Origin: Chloracidobacterium sp.
GTDB taxonomy: Bacteria; Acidobacteriota; Blastocatellia; Pyrinomonadales; Pyrinomonadaceae
Length of the DNA: 64,000 bases
Assembly: GCA_016716365.1 (NCBI GenBank)
Contig: JADJWM010000007.1
Span: forward strand, 310,001-374,000
Reading direction: 5' to 3'
Below are positions 18,114 through 27,071 of the stretch, piece by piece. Within the stretch, counting starts at the first letter, position 1. The number at the start of each line of letters is the position of its first letter. The translations under genes and the position numbers were made by a program. The notes beneath the pieces were generated by a model. It was not told the origin of the DNA. It made no database searches and saw only the letters and a list, made by a program, of their open reading frames with translations.

Positions 18114-18563
18114 ATGGGAGCACAGATCGGCGGGACCGATGAATATAATTCGGAGATCAACGTCACACCGATGGTGGACGTGATGCTCGTGTTGCTGATC
18201 ATCTTCATGATCGTGACACCCCTGCTTCAGCAGGGCGTGACCGTTAACCTGCCGCGTGACATGATCACGCCGGACGAAGACGCAGAGATAACCAAGGACA
18301 CCTCAGTCGTGATCTCGATCCCGGACAATAATAATTTCTACGTCGGCAAGGACCCTTTCCCGATCAGCGGATTGGCTGAAAAGATCCAGACGATGATGAA
18401 AGACAAGGCTCCGGATAAGCGGATCGTTTATATCAAGAGCGGCGTTGACGTTGAGTACGGCACGGTCGTCGAAGCGATCGATGTCATTCGAAAGCAGGAC
18501 ATCGACAAGATCGGGCTGGTTGCCGATAAGAAAAAGGGTGGCGGCGGAGAGGCGGCACAGTAG
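18114..18563 (+). CDS. exbD: ExbD/TolR family protein (first copy)
   Basis: 149 residues. It opens with a short cytoplasmic head containing the ExbD signature INVTPMVDVMLVLLIIFMIVTP, in which the membrane Asp (PMVDV) carries protons. The periplasmic domain follows (residues about 45-145), with the stretch DKAPDKRIVYIKSGVDV and an acidic-Lys end KKKGGGGEAAQ. Ribosome site AAGGAGAG lies ahead of ATG 18114. It is the first of two non-identical ExbD genes in tandem; in such sets the two copies are thought to form a heterodimer inside the ExbB ring. Confidence 0.94.
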   Translation: MGAQIGGTDEYNSEINVTPMVDVMLVLLIIFMIVTPLLQQGVTVNLPRDMITPDEDAEITKDTSVVISIPDNNNFYVGKDPFPISGLAEKIQTMMKDKAPDKRIVYIKSGVDVEYGTVVEAIDVIRKQDIDKIGLVADKKKGGGGEAAQ

Positions 18564-18617
18564 CCTCCCTGCCCCCACCGGCCAGACCACTTCGCATTTT
18601 CAGGGAGTATTTGAACT

Positions 18618-19094
18618 ATGGGAATGTCATCAGGCGGCTCCAAGGATGGAGCAGTACCCCACATCAATGTAACGCCGTTGATCGACGTCTTGCTCGTGCT
18701 ATTGATCATCTTTATGGTCATCACGCCGGTCAAACCAAGCAGATTCGAGGCTAAGGTCCCGGCCGAGCCGAAGAACCAGCAGAATCTTGAGGTTAAGCCG
18801 AATCCGTTGACCCTGGTCGTCGCCATCAATAAAGAAACGAAGGGCGTGACCTTGAACAACGAACCGGCCGGCGATGTAAGCGATGCTTCGGCCCTGACGG
18901 CCAAGCTGGACGAGATCTTTAAGGCCCGTGAGAATAACGGCGTGTTCCGCGAAGGCACTAATGAAGTGGAAAAGACCATCTTCATAAAGTCGCCGACGTC
19001 CGTAAGGTATGGGGACGTCGTTCGCGTGATCGATGCCGCCAAACTGGCCGGTGCTTCGCCGATCGGGCTTCAAATTGACGATCTGACAGAATAA
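18618..19094 (+). CDS. exbD: ExbD/TolR family protein (second copy)
   Basis: 158 residues, with ribosome site CAGGGAG. The signature is INVTPLIDVLLVLLIIFMVITP, again with the conserved membrane Asp. The periplasmic domain is longer than in the first copy and contains PNPLTLVVAINKETK, LNNEPAGDVSDASAL and the end LAGASPIGLQIDDLTE. The same signatures recur in the C-terminal half of the lipoprotein at 29688-30494, so that gene is derived from this type of ExbD. The operon continues 75 bases downstream with the TPR protein. Confidence 0.94.
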   Translation: MGMSSGGSKDGAVPHINVTPLIDVLLVLLIIFMVITPVKPSRFEAKVPAEPKNQQNLEVKPNPLTLVVAINKETKGVTLNNEPAGDVSDASALTAKLDEIFKARENNGVFREGTNEVEKTIFIKSPTSVRYGDVVRVIDAAKLAGASPIGLQIDDLTE

Positions 19095-19169
19095 ATACGC
19101 CCGCATCGCGCCTTGGCAGTGTGCGGATGCCGTACAGCCATCGGTCCGGGTTCATATGGAGTCGAAAAA

Positions 19170-20144
19170 ATGAGATCTTCTCGTTTAGGGATATTTGTAC
19201 TACTTTTACTTACCGTCTTTCTGACGGCAAATTGCAGTTATTTCAATCGGATCCTCTCGAGAAAGAACCTCGTGGACGGCTCGATGGCGTACAAAGAGCG
19301 TAAGTTCGAGGTCGCCGAGGACCTCTTCAGAAGGGCTGCGGCCCGCGATCCGGAAGGGGCAACGGAAGAAGGCAAGATAGCCCAGGTATTTCTGGCCAGG
19401 ACGCTTCACTCCCGATATATCGGAAATCGTCAGGACACCTCACTTGCGGAACAAGCGATAGCCGAGTACCGAAAGGCACTTGCATTGAACAAGAACGACC
19501 AAAGCTCTTACAAGGCGATCGCCGGTTTGCTTGAAAACCTCCAGCGAACCGACGAATGGAAGCAATGGGTGACCGACCGCGCCAATGATGGTTCGATCGA
19601 TCCGGAATACCGGGCTGAAGCCCTGACGTCTCTCGCGGCAAAGCAGAACACCTGCGCCAATGAGGTTTCGGACACGCCTGCGACGAAGAAGACGGTCCAG
19701 CGAGACGGCAAGGAAGTCTATCAGTACTCCAAGCCGGAGAATGAGGCGGACTTCCAGCGGATGAAGGCGTGCGTCGAAGAAGGTAACCGGCTCATCGAAC
19801 AAGCCGTCGCTCTTGAGAACGACACGGTCAAAAACCTCGCGAGCATCGACCCCAAGGCGTTGACCGATGAACAGCTGCGGCAGAACCTGAACGCTCTTAA
19901 ACCGTTCGAGTCGGCCCGTTCCTATCGGGCGAGCCTCCTTATCCAGGCGTCGAGATTGGCCGAGATGGAAGGGCGAAATGAAGACAGAGACCGGCTAAAG
20001 ACCCAGTCCGATCAGGCTAAGGAAGCGTTCACCGCGTTGAGCAATAAGACGAAGGACATCCAGTCCGAGATCGATGCGCGCACCGCCGCCGCCGAAGCGG
20101 CCGCGAACGCAAACGCCAACGGGGCCGCGGCTCCGGCCCGATAG
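19170..20144 (+). CDS. TPR-repeat protein, probable lipoprotein
   Basis: 324 residues from ATG 19170. The start at 19113 would place the signal sequence inside the protein, so 19170 is chosen. The signal segment MRSSRLGIFVLLLLTVFLTANC ends in Cys with Asn at -1, an imperfect lipobox. The mature part has TPR-like helical pairs (GSMAYKERKFEVAEDLFRRA; YRKALALNKNDQSSYKAIAG) and two regions rich in E/K/Q forming probable coiled coil, then an Ala/Asn-rich tail (AAAEAAANANANGAAAPAR). It is the last gene of the tonB-exbBDD operon, with a strong terminator right after it. It may link the motor to other envelope parts; the role is inferred only from context. Confidence 0.8.
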   Translation: MRSSRLGIFVLLLLTVFLTANCSYFNRILSRKNLVDGSMAYKERKFEVAEDLFRRAAARDPEGATEEGKIAQVFLARTLHSRYIGNRQDTSLAEQAIAEYRKALALNKNDQSSYKAIAGLLENLQRTDEWKQWVTDRANDGSIDPEYRAEALTSLAAKQNTCANEVSDTPATKKTVQRDGKEVYQYSKPENEADFQRMKACVEEGNRLIEQAVALENDTVKNLASIDPKALTDEQLRQNLNALKPFESARSYRASLLIQASRLAEMEGRNEDRDRLKTQSDQAKEAFTALSNKTKDIQSEIDARTAAAEAAANANANGAAAPAR

Positions 20145-20172
20145 CGGGTCGATCACATTTAGAGTGTTTATG

Positions 20173-20209
20173 GGCGATGCTCCTTTCTATTTAAGGAGCA
20201 TCGCCTTTT
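20173..20209 (+). terminator. Rho-independent terminator of the tonB operon
   Basis: A perfect 13-base stem, GGCGATGCTCCTT (20173-20185) and AAGGAGCATCGCC (20193-20205), with a seven-base loop, followed by TTTT. One of the strongest terminators in the window. Confidence 0.92.
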
Positions 20210-20287
20210 CCGCACTCGGGAGGCGTTCGGCTCAATTAAATCTGGAATTAAAGCCGCGACAAACGCTACAATAAATGAAGTGATGAA

Positions 20288-22495
20288 ATGATCAGGATCG
20301 AAGATGTGATCGCAAAAGTCGAGGTGAACCGCCCGTCGCCGGATATTGACCTGATCAGGCGGGCTTATCTTTTCTCGGCGCTCCATCATCGCGGGCAGAA
20401 GCGGGCCTCGGGCGAGCCGTACCTCGTCCATCCGCTCGAGGTGGCCGACATTCTCGCCGACATGCGGCTAGACGAGGTCAGCGTCGCGACCGGACTGCTC
20501 CACGATGTGGTGGAGGATACACTTGTCGATCTCGACACCATCAAATCTTATTTTGGCGATGAGATAACGAGCCTTGTCGACGGCCTGACGAAGATCGCTC
20601 ACATCAGTAATCTATCCAAGGAGAAACAGCAGGCCGAGAACGTCCGGAAGATGGTCCTTGCGATGATCACGGACGTCCGGGTCGTTCTGATCAAACTGGC
20701 CGACCGGCTTCACAATATGCGGACGATGAAGTTTCTCAAACCGGAGAAACGGGCCCGCATTTCACAGGAAACCCTCGACATCTACGCCCCGATCGCTCAC
20801 CGGCTTGGAATGGGTAAGCTTCGGAGTGAGCTTGAAGACCTCGCATTCCAGAATCTGCATCCGGATGAGTATAAACGGCTGGCCAAAGAGGTAGATGCGC
20901 GGAGGCCCGAGCTCGAGGCAACGCTGGATAAGATCCAGGCCACCATCCGGGCAAGATTGACCGAGAACGACGTCCCGTTCGTCGCCGTCGAAGGGAGGGT
21001 CAAGCGGCTTTACTCACTCTGGAAGAAACTAAAGCGTCAGAAGATCACGATGGAACAGGTCTATGACCTGATCGCGGCCCGGATCATCACGCCCAACGAG
21101 CGAAAATATTGCTACCTGACCCTCAGCGTGATCCATGACACGTGGACCCCCGTTCCCGAACGTTTCAAGGATTGGATCGCCATTCCGCGGGATAACCTTT
21201 ATCAATCGCTTCACACCTCGGTCGTCGGCGACGGCGGCCAGGCGTTCGAGGTCCAGATACGTACCGAGGAGATGCATCAGGTCGCCGAAGAAGGCGTTGC
21301 GGCCCATTGGAAATACAAGGAGAAAAAGCTCGGGTCGCATGAGCACGACGAAAGCCTCGACGAGCTGAGAAAGACCGTCGAAAAGCTTCTGCTGCCCCTC
21401 GTCGAGGACAATCAGGGCGACGACGATTCCGAGAACTTCGTTGAATCTTTGAAGCTGGACCTGTTTCCGAAGGACGTATACGCCTTTACGCCGATGGGTA
21501 AGGTGATCCAGCTGCCCCGCGGAGCGTCACCGATCGATTTCGCCTATGCGATCCACTCCGAGGTCGGCGATTCATGCACCGGGGCGAAGATAAACGGCCG
21601 GATCGTGCCGCTTAAGACGGAATTGCAGAACGGCAACGTGGTCGAGATCCTGACGACGACGAACTCGAAACCGTCGCGGGACTGGCTGAACCACGTCGTT
21701 ACGGCAAAGGCCCGCAACCGCATCCGCCATTGGATCTCGCAGCAGCAGCGGATCGACTCGATCGAGCTCGGACGAAAGCTCCTCGAAAAGGAGTCCGACC
21801 GATTTCGCGTTTCGGCCAAAAAGCTGATAAACGACGAGACGGAAATGAAGCGCATCGCCAACGAATACGGCCTCGGGCGGCCGGAGGACCTTCTCGCGTC
21901 GATCGGATACGGAAAGACGCTGCCGCGAAACGTTTTATCAAAGTTCCTCGGGGCCGAAAAGTTCGCTGAGCTCGACCCCGAAGGGCGAAAAGAAACGCGG
22001 ATCGAGAGCGGAATGAAGGCGGTCAAGAAGTTCATCGGGCTTGGCGAGGACGCGATCGTCGTCAAGGGTGTCGACAACTTCCTGACAACGCGGGCCCGCT
22101 GCTGCAATCCGCTTCGCGGCGAGGACATAGTCGGTTATATCTCGCTGGGTAAAGGGATCGTCGTCCATAACAAGCGGTGCAAGAACGTCGCCCAGTTGAT
22201 GATCAACAAGGACCGTATCGTCGACGTCGAATGGGCGAAGAGCGATCAAAAAGAGATCCAGTCCGTACGGCTGCTTGCGACGACCGAGAACCGAACGGGA
22301 ATGCTCGCCGGCATTACCAACGCGATCGCCGAGATCAAGACCGGTATCCGTGATGCGCGGGCGAATGTTTCACGCGACGATCGCGGCCTGATCGAGGTCA
22401 CGGTCGAAGTTTTTGATAAGAAACACCTCGATAAAGTTGTCGGTTCGATCGCTCAGGTCCCCGGCGTCATCGCCGTCGAACGCATCCACGCGTAG
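20288..22495 (+). CDS. relA: Bifunctional (p)ppGpp synthetase/hydrolase (Rel/SpoT family)
   Basis: 735 residues, normal for a long RSH protein. Domains in order: HD hydrolase (residues about 25-180, with HHRGQKRASGEPYLVHPLEV and LLHDVVEDT, metal ligands intact), synthetase (about 235-345, DLIAARIITPNERKYCY and FKDWIAIPRDNLYQSLHT; the usual NGYQ is NLYQ here), TGS (about 400-460, VYAFTPMGKVIQLPRGASPI), helical and Cys-containing CC regions (TTRARCCNPLRGEDIVGYIS), and a C-terminal ACT domain (about 660-735). Both enzymatic halves look intact, so it probably makes and degrades (p)ppGpp during starvation. It may begin at ATG 20288; ribosome site weak. Confidence 0.94.
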   Translation: MIRIEDVIAKVEVNRPSPDIDLIRRAYLFSALHHRGQKRASGEPYLVHPLEVADILADMRLDEVSVATGLLHDVVEDTLVDLDTIKSYFGDEITSLVDGLTKIAHISNLSKEKQQAENVRKMVLAMITDVRVVLIKLADRLHNMRTMKFLKPEKRARISQETLDIYAPIAHRLGMGKLRSELEDLAFQNLHPDEYKRLAKEVDARRPELEATLDKIQATIRARLTENDVPFVAVEGRVKRLYSLWKKLKRQKITMEQVYDLIAARIITPNERKYCYLTLSVIHDTWTPVPERFKDWIAIPRDNLYQSLHTSVVGDGGQAFEVQIRTEEMHQVAEEGVAAHWKYKEKKLGSHEHDESLDELRKTVEKLLLPLVEDNQGDDDSENFVESLKLDLFPKDVYAFTPMGKVIQLPRGASPIDFAYAIHSEVGDSCTGAKINGRIVPLKTELQNGNVVEILTTTNSKPSRDWLNHVVTAKARNRIRHWISQQQRIDSIELGRKLLEKESDRFRVSAKKLINDETEMKRIANEYGLGRPEDLLASIGYGKTLPRNVLSKFLGAEKFAELDPEGRKETRIESGMKAVKKFIGLGEDAIVVKGVDNFLTTRARCCNPLRGEDIVGYISLGKGIVVHNKRCKNVAQLMINKDRIVDVEWAKSDQKEIQSVRLLATTENRTGMLAGITNAIAEIKTGIRDARANVSRDDRGLIEVTVEVFDKKHLDKVVGSIAQVPGVIAVERIHA

Positions 22496-22647
22496 AAGTA
22501 TCGTTCATTCTATCCCGTCCAAACTGAAAATGCCCGTTCGGCAAACGCCGCCCCATGCCCGCCGCTCTTTCTCAGCGGCTTTTATTTTTGGGCCTCTTCT
22601 GTTATCATTTGCCTTTTGTTTATCGGCACGAAAAGGAAAAAGGATCA

Positions 22648-23025
22648 ATGACGGAAGTAATTTCGACCGACAAGGCACCGGGGGCGATAGGGCCCTATTC
22701 GCAGGCGATCAAGGCCGGGAACATGATCTTTTGTTCGGGGCAGATACCGATAGATCCGGCGACCGGCGAATTCGTCTCCGACGAGATCGCCGAGCAGACC
22801 GAACAGGTGTTCAAGAACCTGACCGCGGTGCTCGAGGCCGGCGGAGCATCGCTCGACAATGTCGTGAAGACCACGGTTTTTCTGGCCGACATGGGTGATT
22901 TTGCCGCGATGAACGAGGTGTATTCGCGTTATTTTGTCGCGAACAAGCCGGCTCGCGCGACGGTCCAGGCCGCGGGACTGCCGAAGAATGCAAGGGTCGA
23001 GATCGAGTGCGTCGCGGTTGTCTGA
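22648..23025 (+). CDS. ridA: RidA family enamine/imine deaminase
   Basis: 125 residues from ATG 22648, behind AAAAAGGATCA; the frame from 22555 adds a head not found in the family. Family features: APGAIGPYSQAIKAGNMIFCSGQI, and KPARATVQAAGLPKNARVEIEC, with the Arg that binds the carboxylate. RidA hydrolyses the reactive 2-aminoacrylate-type intermediates released by PLP enzymes such as threonine dehydratase; a PLP lyase of that type is encoded at 47989-48930. It is a single gene between spoT and rpmB, with 152 bases of empty DNA before it. Confidence 0.96.
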   Translation: MTEVISTDKAPGAIGPYSQAIKAGNMIFCSGQIPIDPATGEFVSDEIAEQTEQVFKNLTAVLEAGGASLDNVVKTTVFLADMGDFAAMNEVYSRYFVANKPARATVQAAGLPKNARVEIECVAVV

Positions 23026-23093
23026 TCGATCGCCAAGGCCGGACGGCCAACAGGTATTTGAACGAAATTGGAAGATCGGGGCTGCAGGGCCGG

Positions 23094-23136
23094 CAGAAAA
23101 AGAACGGCCAGGCCCCTTGTTCGGCGGCGGCCTGGC
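23094..23136 (-). terminator. Terminator of rpmB (reading leftwards)
   Basis: GCCAGGCC (23107-23114) pairs with GGCCTGGC (23129-23136). Read on the minus strand, the stem is followed by CGTTCTTTTT. It lies 33 bases beyond the rpmB stop. On the plus strand there is no T run. Confidence 0.65.
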
Positions 23137-23168
23137 AACTATCTGATTGCTTGCTTTATCTAAGGATT

Positions 23169-23363
23169 TTACGCGGCCTTGACGATCTTGCCGGATTTGA
23201 TACACCGGGTGCAGGCCTTGATCCTGCCGTTCGCACCGGAAGGCAGCTTTACGCGGACGGGCTGAAGATTCGGATTGAATCGCCGCCGCGTTTTATTGTT
23301 CGCATGGGAAACATTATTCCCGAATTGCGGCCCTTTGCCGCATATGTCGCACCTTTTTGCCAT
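23169..23363 (-). CDS. rpmB: 50S ribosomal protein L28
   Basis: 64 residues, compact but complete: MAKRCDICGKGPQFGNNVSH, then NNKTRRRFNPNLQPVRV, and the end RIKACTRCIKSGKIVKAA. Two CxxC pairs (CDIC, CTRC) show a zinc-binding (C+) form. It is encoded alone on the minus strand between ridA and a PPIase gene, and is followed by its own hairpin. The 103 bases between its start and the PPIase start (23467) must hold promoters for both directions; the segment is AT-rich (TTTTTATAAAAGAATTTATTAAAAACTC) but no single promoter is singled out. Confidence 0.96.
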   Translation of the reverse strand: MAKRCDICGKGPQFGNNVSHANNKTRRRFNPNLQPVRVKLPSGANGRIKACTRCIKSGKIVKAA

Positions 23364-23466
23364 TGATGAAGGCCTCCTGATAGATCAAGTGAGGTTTTTT
23401 ATAAAAGAATTTATTAAAAACTCAAAAACAGTTTTTATACCAGAGAAGTAAAGAAGAAGTCAAGCT

Positions 23467-24777
23467 ATGATCGGATCCGATAAGGTCAAAGGAGTAGAGT
23501 CAAAAGTGAGTTCAATCAAGTTTCGGTCGCTGGCCGCGTGTGCGTCAGCGTTTCTTGTCCTTTTTATCGCATCGTGCACAGGCGACCCGGCCGGCCCGGC
23601 CGCGGGCCCGGGGGCGGCAGACCCGAACGAGGTGGCTGCCCGCGTGAACGGTAAGGATATCAAGCTGGAGGAGGTCGAGAAAGGCGTCAAGGCACAGGCA
23701 CAGGGCGAGGAACTGAATTTTTCGCCGCTTGAGTTGGCATCGGCCCGTCTGACGGTCCTTCAACAGCTTATCCAGGCCGAGGTCATGTTCCAAAAAGCGG
23801 AGGCGGAACAATCCGTACCGACCGATGAAGAGGTGACGACCGAAATGAACAATCGCCGGACCGGCAGCGGCCTGTCGGCGGAGGAATTCGATCGTCAAAT
23901 GAAAGAGGCCGGCGAAACCGAACAGACCTGGCGTCAGAATGTTAGAAAGGAACTTGCCCTGAAGAAATTGCAGGAAAAGATCACCGGCCGGGTCGTTTCT
24001 CCAAAAGACAAGGAGATCGAGGACTTTTATAACGGCAACAAGGAGCAGTTCAAGAACAAGCGCGGGGCTCAGCTTGCGGCGATCGTCATCGACCCTTCGA
24101 ACAGCGGCCAGGGCGACCTCACCACGAACGAGGACCAGGCACGAGCCAAGGCGACCGAGGTCTACAACCGGACACAAGCGGGTGCGGATTTCGCAACGCT
24201 CGCTCGCGAGGCCAGCGAAGACCTCCAAACGCGTTCTCAGGGTGGCGATTGGCGTTACTTCACCGAGGACGAGATGAAGCAGACGATGGGGCCGCAGGTG
24301 ACCGAACTTATCATGACCCGGATGCAGAACGGCCAGGTCGTCCCCGCCGCGATACCGCTCGAAGGCAAGATCCTGATCGTAAAGCTTCAGCGGAAGCAGG
24401 AACAGGATGAGGACCTGACGCTCGAGAGCCCGGGCGTACGCCAGCGTGTCAACGAACTTTTGGTCAATGCCCGAAAGAACCTTTTATGGCAGTCTTATTC
24501 CGCGGTCGCGATCAACGAGGCGAAGGTCGAGAATTTCCTTGCACGTAAGGTCGTCGAAAATCCGAATGACCTGAGCGGAGCAAGGCCAGGCCCGGCACCG
24601 CAGGCAAACACGAATGCGGCGTCGAACACGAGCGCGAACGCTAATTCGAATTCGGCGGCTAACGGCGGCACTAATTCGCCGGCCAATGCCAATTCGAACT
24701 CCGGAAACTCGACGGCTTCGAACTCGGCATCGAATGCGAATTCTAACCGGCCGGCGAACGCGAATAATTCCCGGTAA
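23467..24777 (+). CDS. SurA/PpiC-type peptidyl-prolyl isomerase lipoprotein
   Basis: Up to 436 residues. The start at ATG 23467 is listed, but GTG 23506 is a good alternative: it has AAAGGAG 11 bases upstream and leaves a compact lipoprotein signal (VSSIKFRSLAACASAFLVLF, then IASC). The body has a SurA-like N-terminal chaperone region (VNGKDIKLEEVEKGV through LQQLIQAEVMFQKA) and a rotamase domain of parvulin type (GDWRYFTEDEMKQTMGPQV; GADFATLAREASEDLQTRSQG). The last 55 residues are low-complexity Asn/Ala/Ser. It assists folding of outer membrane or periplasmic proteins. The Asn/Ser-rich tail is probably a flexible spacer. Confidence 0.88.
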   Translation: MIGSDKVKGVESKVSSIKFRSLAACASAFLVLFIASCTGDPAGPAAGPGAADPNEVAARVNGKDIKLEEVEKGVKAQAQGEELNFSPLELASARLTVLQQLIQAEVMFQKAEAEQSVPTDEEVTTEMNNRRTGSGLSAEEFDRQMKEAGETEQTWRQNVRKELALKKLQEKITGRVVSPKDKEIEDFYNGNKEQFKNKRGAQLAAIVIDPSNSGQGDLTTNEDQARAKATEVYNRTQAGADFATLAREASEDLQTRSQGGDWRYFTEDEMKQTMGPQVTELIMTRMQNGQVVPAAIPLEGKILIVKLQRKQEQDEDLTLESPGVRQRVNELLVNARKNLLWQSYSAVAINEAKVENFLARKVVENPNDLSGARPGPAPQANTNAASNTSANANSNSAANGGTNSPANANSNSGNSTASNSASNANSNRPANANNSR

Positions 24778-24850
24778 CAGTGTGGCCTCCCGGGTTGTCG
24801 GCAAACCGCCGACGACGGGAAGGCCGTAACCTTGGTACCTTTGATCGAAG

Positions 24851-24917
24851 TCCCGCCCGGATCCGCAGGATCATCCGCCCTTGATGCGGTTCCTGAAATT
24901 CGGGCGGGATAGTTTTT
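24851..24917 (+). terminator. Terminator-like hairpin after the PPIase gene
   Basis: TCCCGCCCG (24851-24859) pairs with CGGGCGGGA (24901-24909), with a T5 run at 24913-24917. The loop is long (41 bases) and contains a smaller hairpin. A second imperfect GC-rich stem lies at about 24783-24826, closer to the stop codon. Either could end the transcript. Confidence 0.55.
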
Positions 24918-24948
24918 GGCCGGACCGCCATCAACTTCTCATTCGTCG

Positions 24949-26913
24949 ATGTTATTCAGGCTCTCAAACGTAAAGAAATCCTACGGAGGCCAAGAGGTTC
25001 TTCGAGGCCTTACCTTCCAGGTGAACCCGGGCGAAAAGGTCGGGCTGGTCGGGCGAAACGGTGCCGGCAAGACGACCGTCTTCCGACTTTTGACCGGCCA
25101 GGAGGGAGCCGACAGCGGCGAGGTCGTTTCCATCAACGGGCTTCGTCTCGGCCTCCTCGGCCAGCATGTGGATTTTGAGGCGGGCGAGTCTGTGCATACA
25201 GCCGCCCTTTCGGCTTTTCAGGAGATCCACGACATCGAGGCCGAGATGAGAGCCCTTGAAAAGCTGATGGAGACCGACCATTCGCAAGAGGTCCTCGACC
25301 GCTACGCGGACCTCCAGATCAAATTTGAACATGCGGACGGCTTCACCTACGCCGCACGCGCCGAAGCGATCCTGATCGGGCTCGGGTTTGCTCGCGAAAG
25401 CTGGCAGGATAACGCTGCGACTCTTTCCGGCGGCCAGAAGAACCGGCTAGGGATGGCACGGCTTCTTTTGTCGAACTCGGACGTGCTTTTGCTTGACGAG
25501 CCTACGAACCATCTGGATGTCGATGCGGTCGAATGGCTCGAAGAGTTTCTTTCGGAGATCGACAAAGCCTATGTGGTAATCAGCCACGACCGCTATTTCC
25601 TTGACCGGACCGCTTCGAGGATCATCGAGATCGAGAACGGAAAGGCGGTCGACTATAAGGGAAATTATTCAAAATACCTCGTCGAGCGCGAACTTCGCCG
25701 CGAGCAGCAGATGCGGGAGTACGAGAATCAGCAGTCGATGATCGCGAAGACCGAGGAGTTCATTCGCCGAAACCTCGAAGGGCAAAAAACGAAGCAGGCG
25801 AAATCGAGGCGAAACATGCTCGAGCGTATGGAACGCATCGATGCCGTCGCGGCCGAGAAAGCCGGCGGGAGCTTCGGGCTGAAAAAGGTCGAGCGGACCG
25901 GAAATAATGTCCTGACGGTCGATGAGCTGAGCATCGGTTACGGGACTAGGGTGCTCGCTTCGGGCATTCATTTTTCACTCCTTCGCGGCGAACGGCTTGG
26001 GATCATCGGGGCAAACGGTACGGGAAAAACCACACTTTTGAAGACCATCCTCGGCGACATCAGGGAATTGTCGGGCGAGGTCCGATGGGGAACGAAGGTC
26101 GATATCGGTTATTATTCGCAGACGCTGACCGATCTTCAGCCAAATTTCGAAGTGATCCAGGAACTGAGAAAGGTCGCTCCGCTCGCCGACAGCGGCGAAC
26201 TTCGGTCGTTCCTCGCGAGGTTCCTTTTCTTTGGCGACGACGTATTCAAAATGGTCGGCGACCTATCGGGCGGCGAGAAGGGAAGACTGAGCCTTGCGAA
26301 GCTGATCTATTCCAGAAAGAACGTGCTGGTGCTCGACGAACCGACGAATCACCTCGACATCCCGGCCCGCGAGGCCCTCGAAGATGCCCTCGGCGAGTAC
26401 GACGGGACGATCGTCACCGTCAGCCACGACCGATTCTTCCTCGACAAGATCGCAACTCAGATCCTTTCTTTCGAGCGGAACGGGTCGGTCCTTCACCTGA
26501 ACGGAAACTACACCGAGTTTCACGATTGGAAAGCCGCACACGGGCGGGCCGGAACCGGGCTGAAGTCCAAATTAGAGGGCTCTAACGGATCGGGCAGCGA
26601 ATCGATATCGGCCGTCGGCATCGAAGCCGGCGGAAACGACCGGGCCGCCGCCGAGCAAACGCCTGGCGAAAGCGCACGGTCGCGAACCCTTAGCAAAAAC
26701 GAGCGAAAGCGTATCGACGACAGGATAGCCGCGATCGAGAAGCTGATCCCGAAATTGGAGGCCCGCACCGCCGAGATCGCCGCCGAAATGTCCAAGCCGG
26801 TGGTAGCGGCAGATTTTGCCAAATTGAAGTCACTCGCTGACGAACAGGCCGCGGTCGACGCCGAACTTGCAGCCCTGTTCGAAGAATGGGAAAAGCTGGC
26901 GGCGATGATCTAA
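24949..26913 (+). CDS. ABC-F family ATPase (EttA/Uup type)
   Basis: 654 residues from ATG 24949 (MLFRLSNVKKSYGGQEVLRG). Two ABC cassettes with no membrane helices: Walker A GRNGAGKTTV and GANGTGKTTL, ABC signatures LSGGQKNRLGMARLL and LSGGEKGRLSLAKLI, Walker B LLLDEPTNHLD and LVLDEPTNHLD. The interdomain linker (about residues 245-300, rich in R/E/Q/K, containing QGKQTKQAKSRR-like QKTKQAKSRRNMLERM) is the ABC-F hallmark that reaches into the ribosomal E site. A C-terminal coiled coil (about 590-654) as in Uup follows. Members resolve stalled ribosomes or give antibiotic protection. Substrate class cannot be set. It is a single gene with 158 bases to the S9 peptidase. Confidence 0.93.
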   Translation: MLFRLSNVKKSYGGQEVLRGLTFQVNPGEKVGLVGRNGAGKTTVFRLLTGQEGADSGEVVSINGLRLGLLGQHVDFEAGESVHTAALSAFQEIHDIEAEMRALEKLMETDHSQEVLDRYADLQIKFEHADGFTYAARAEAILIGLGFARESWQDNAATLSGGQKNRLGMARLLLSNSDVLLLDEPTNHLDVDAVEWLEEFLSEIDKAYVVISHDRYFLDRTASRIIEIENGKAVDYKGNYSKYLVERELRREQQMREYENQQSMIAKTEEFIRRNLEGQKTKQAKSRRNMLERMERIDAVAAEKAGGSFGLKKVERTGNNVLTVDELSIGYGTRVLASGIHFSLLRGERLGIIGANGTGKTTLLKTILGDIRELSGEVRWGTKVDIGYYSQTLTDLQPNFEVIQELRKVAPLADSGELRSFLARFLFFGDDVFKMVGDLSGGEKGRLSLAKLIYSRKNVLVLDEPTNHLDIPAREALEDALGEYDGTIVTVSHDRFFLDKIATQILSFERNGSVLHLNGNYTEFHDWKAAHGRAGTGLKSKLEGSNGSGSESISAVGIEAGGNDRAAAEQTPGESARSRTLSKNERKRIDDRIAAIEKLIPKLEARTAEIAAEMSKPVVAADFAKLKSLADEQAAVDAELAALFEEWEKLAAMI

Positions 26914-27071
26914 AGACCGTGGGCTGCACAGATCGTCCACGCCGCCGCTTCCGGTCGATTGACATTCGGCCAAAACACACCAACAATCTGATTGTTCACA
27001 ACATTAAGAATGGAGTTTCAGGCGGTACGGGTGCGCGTGGCTGCTGCCGTCTGGATGGAGATCGAAATACT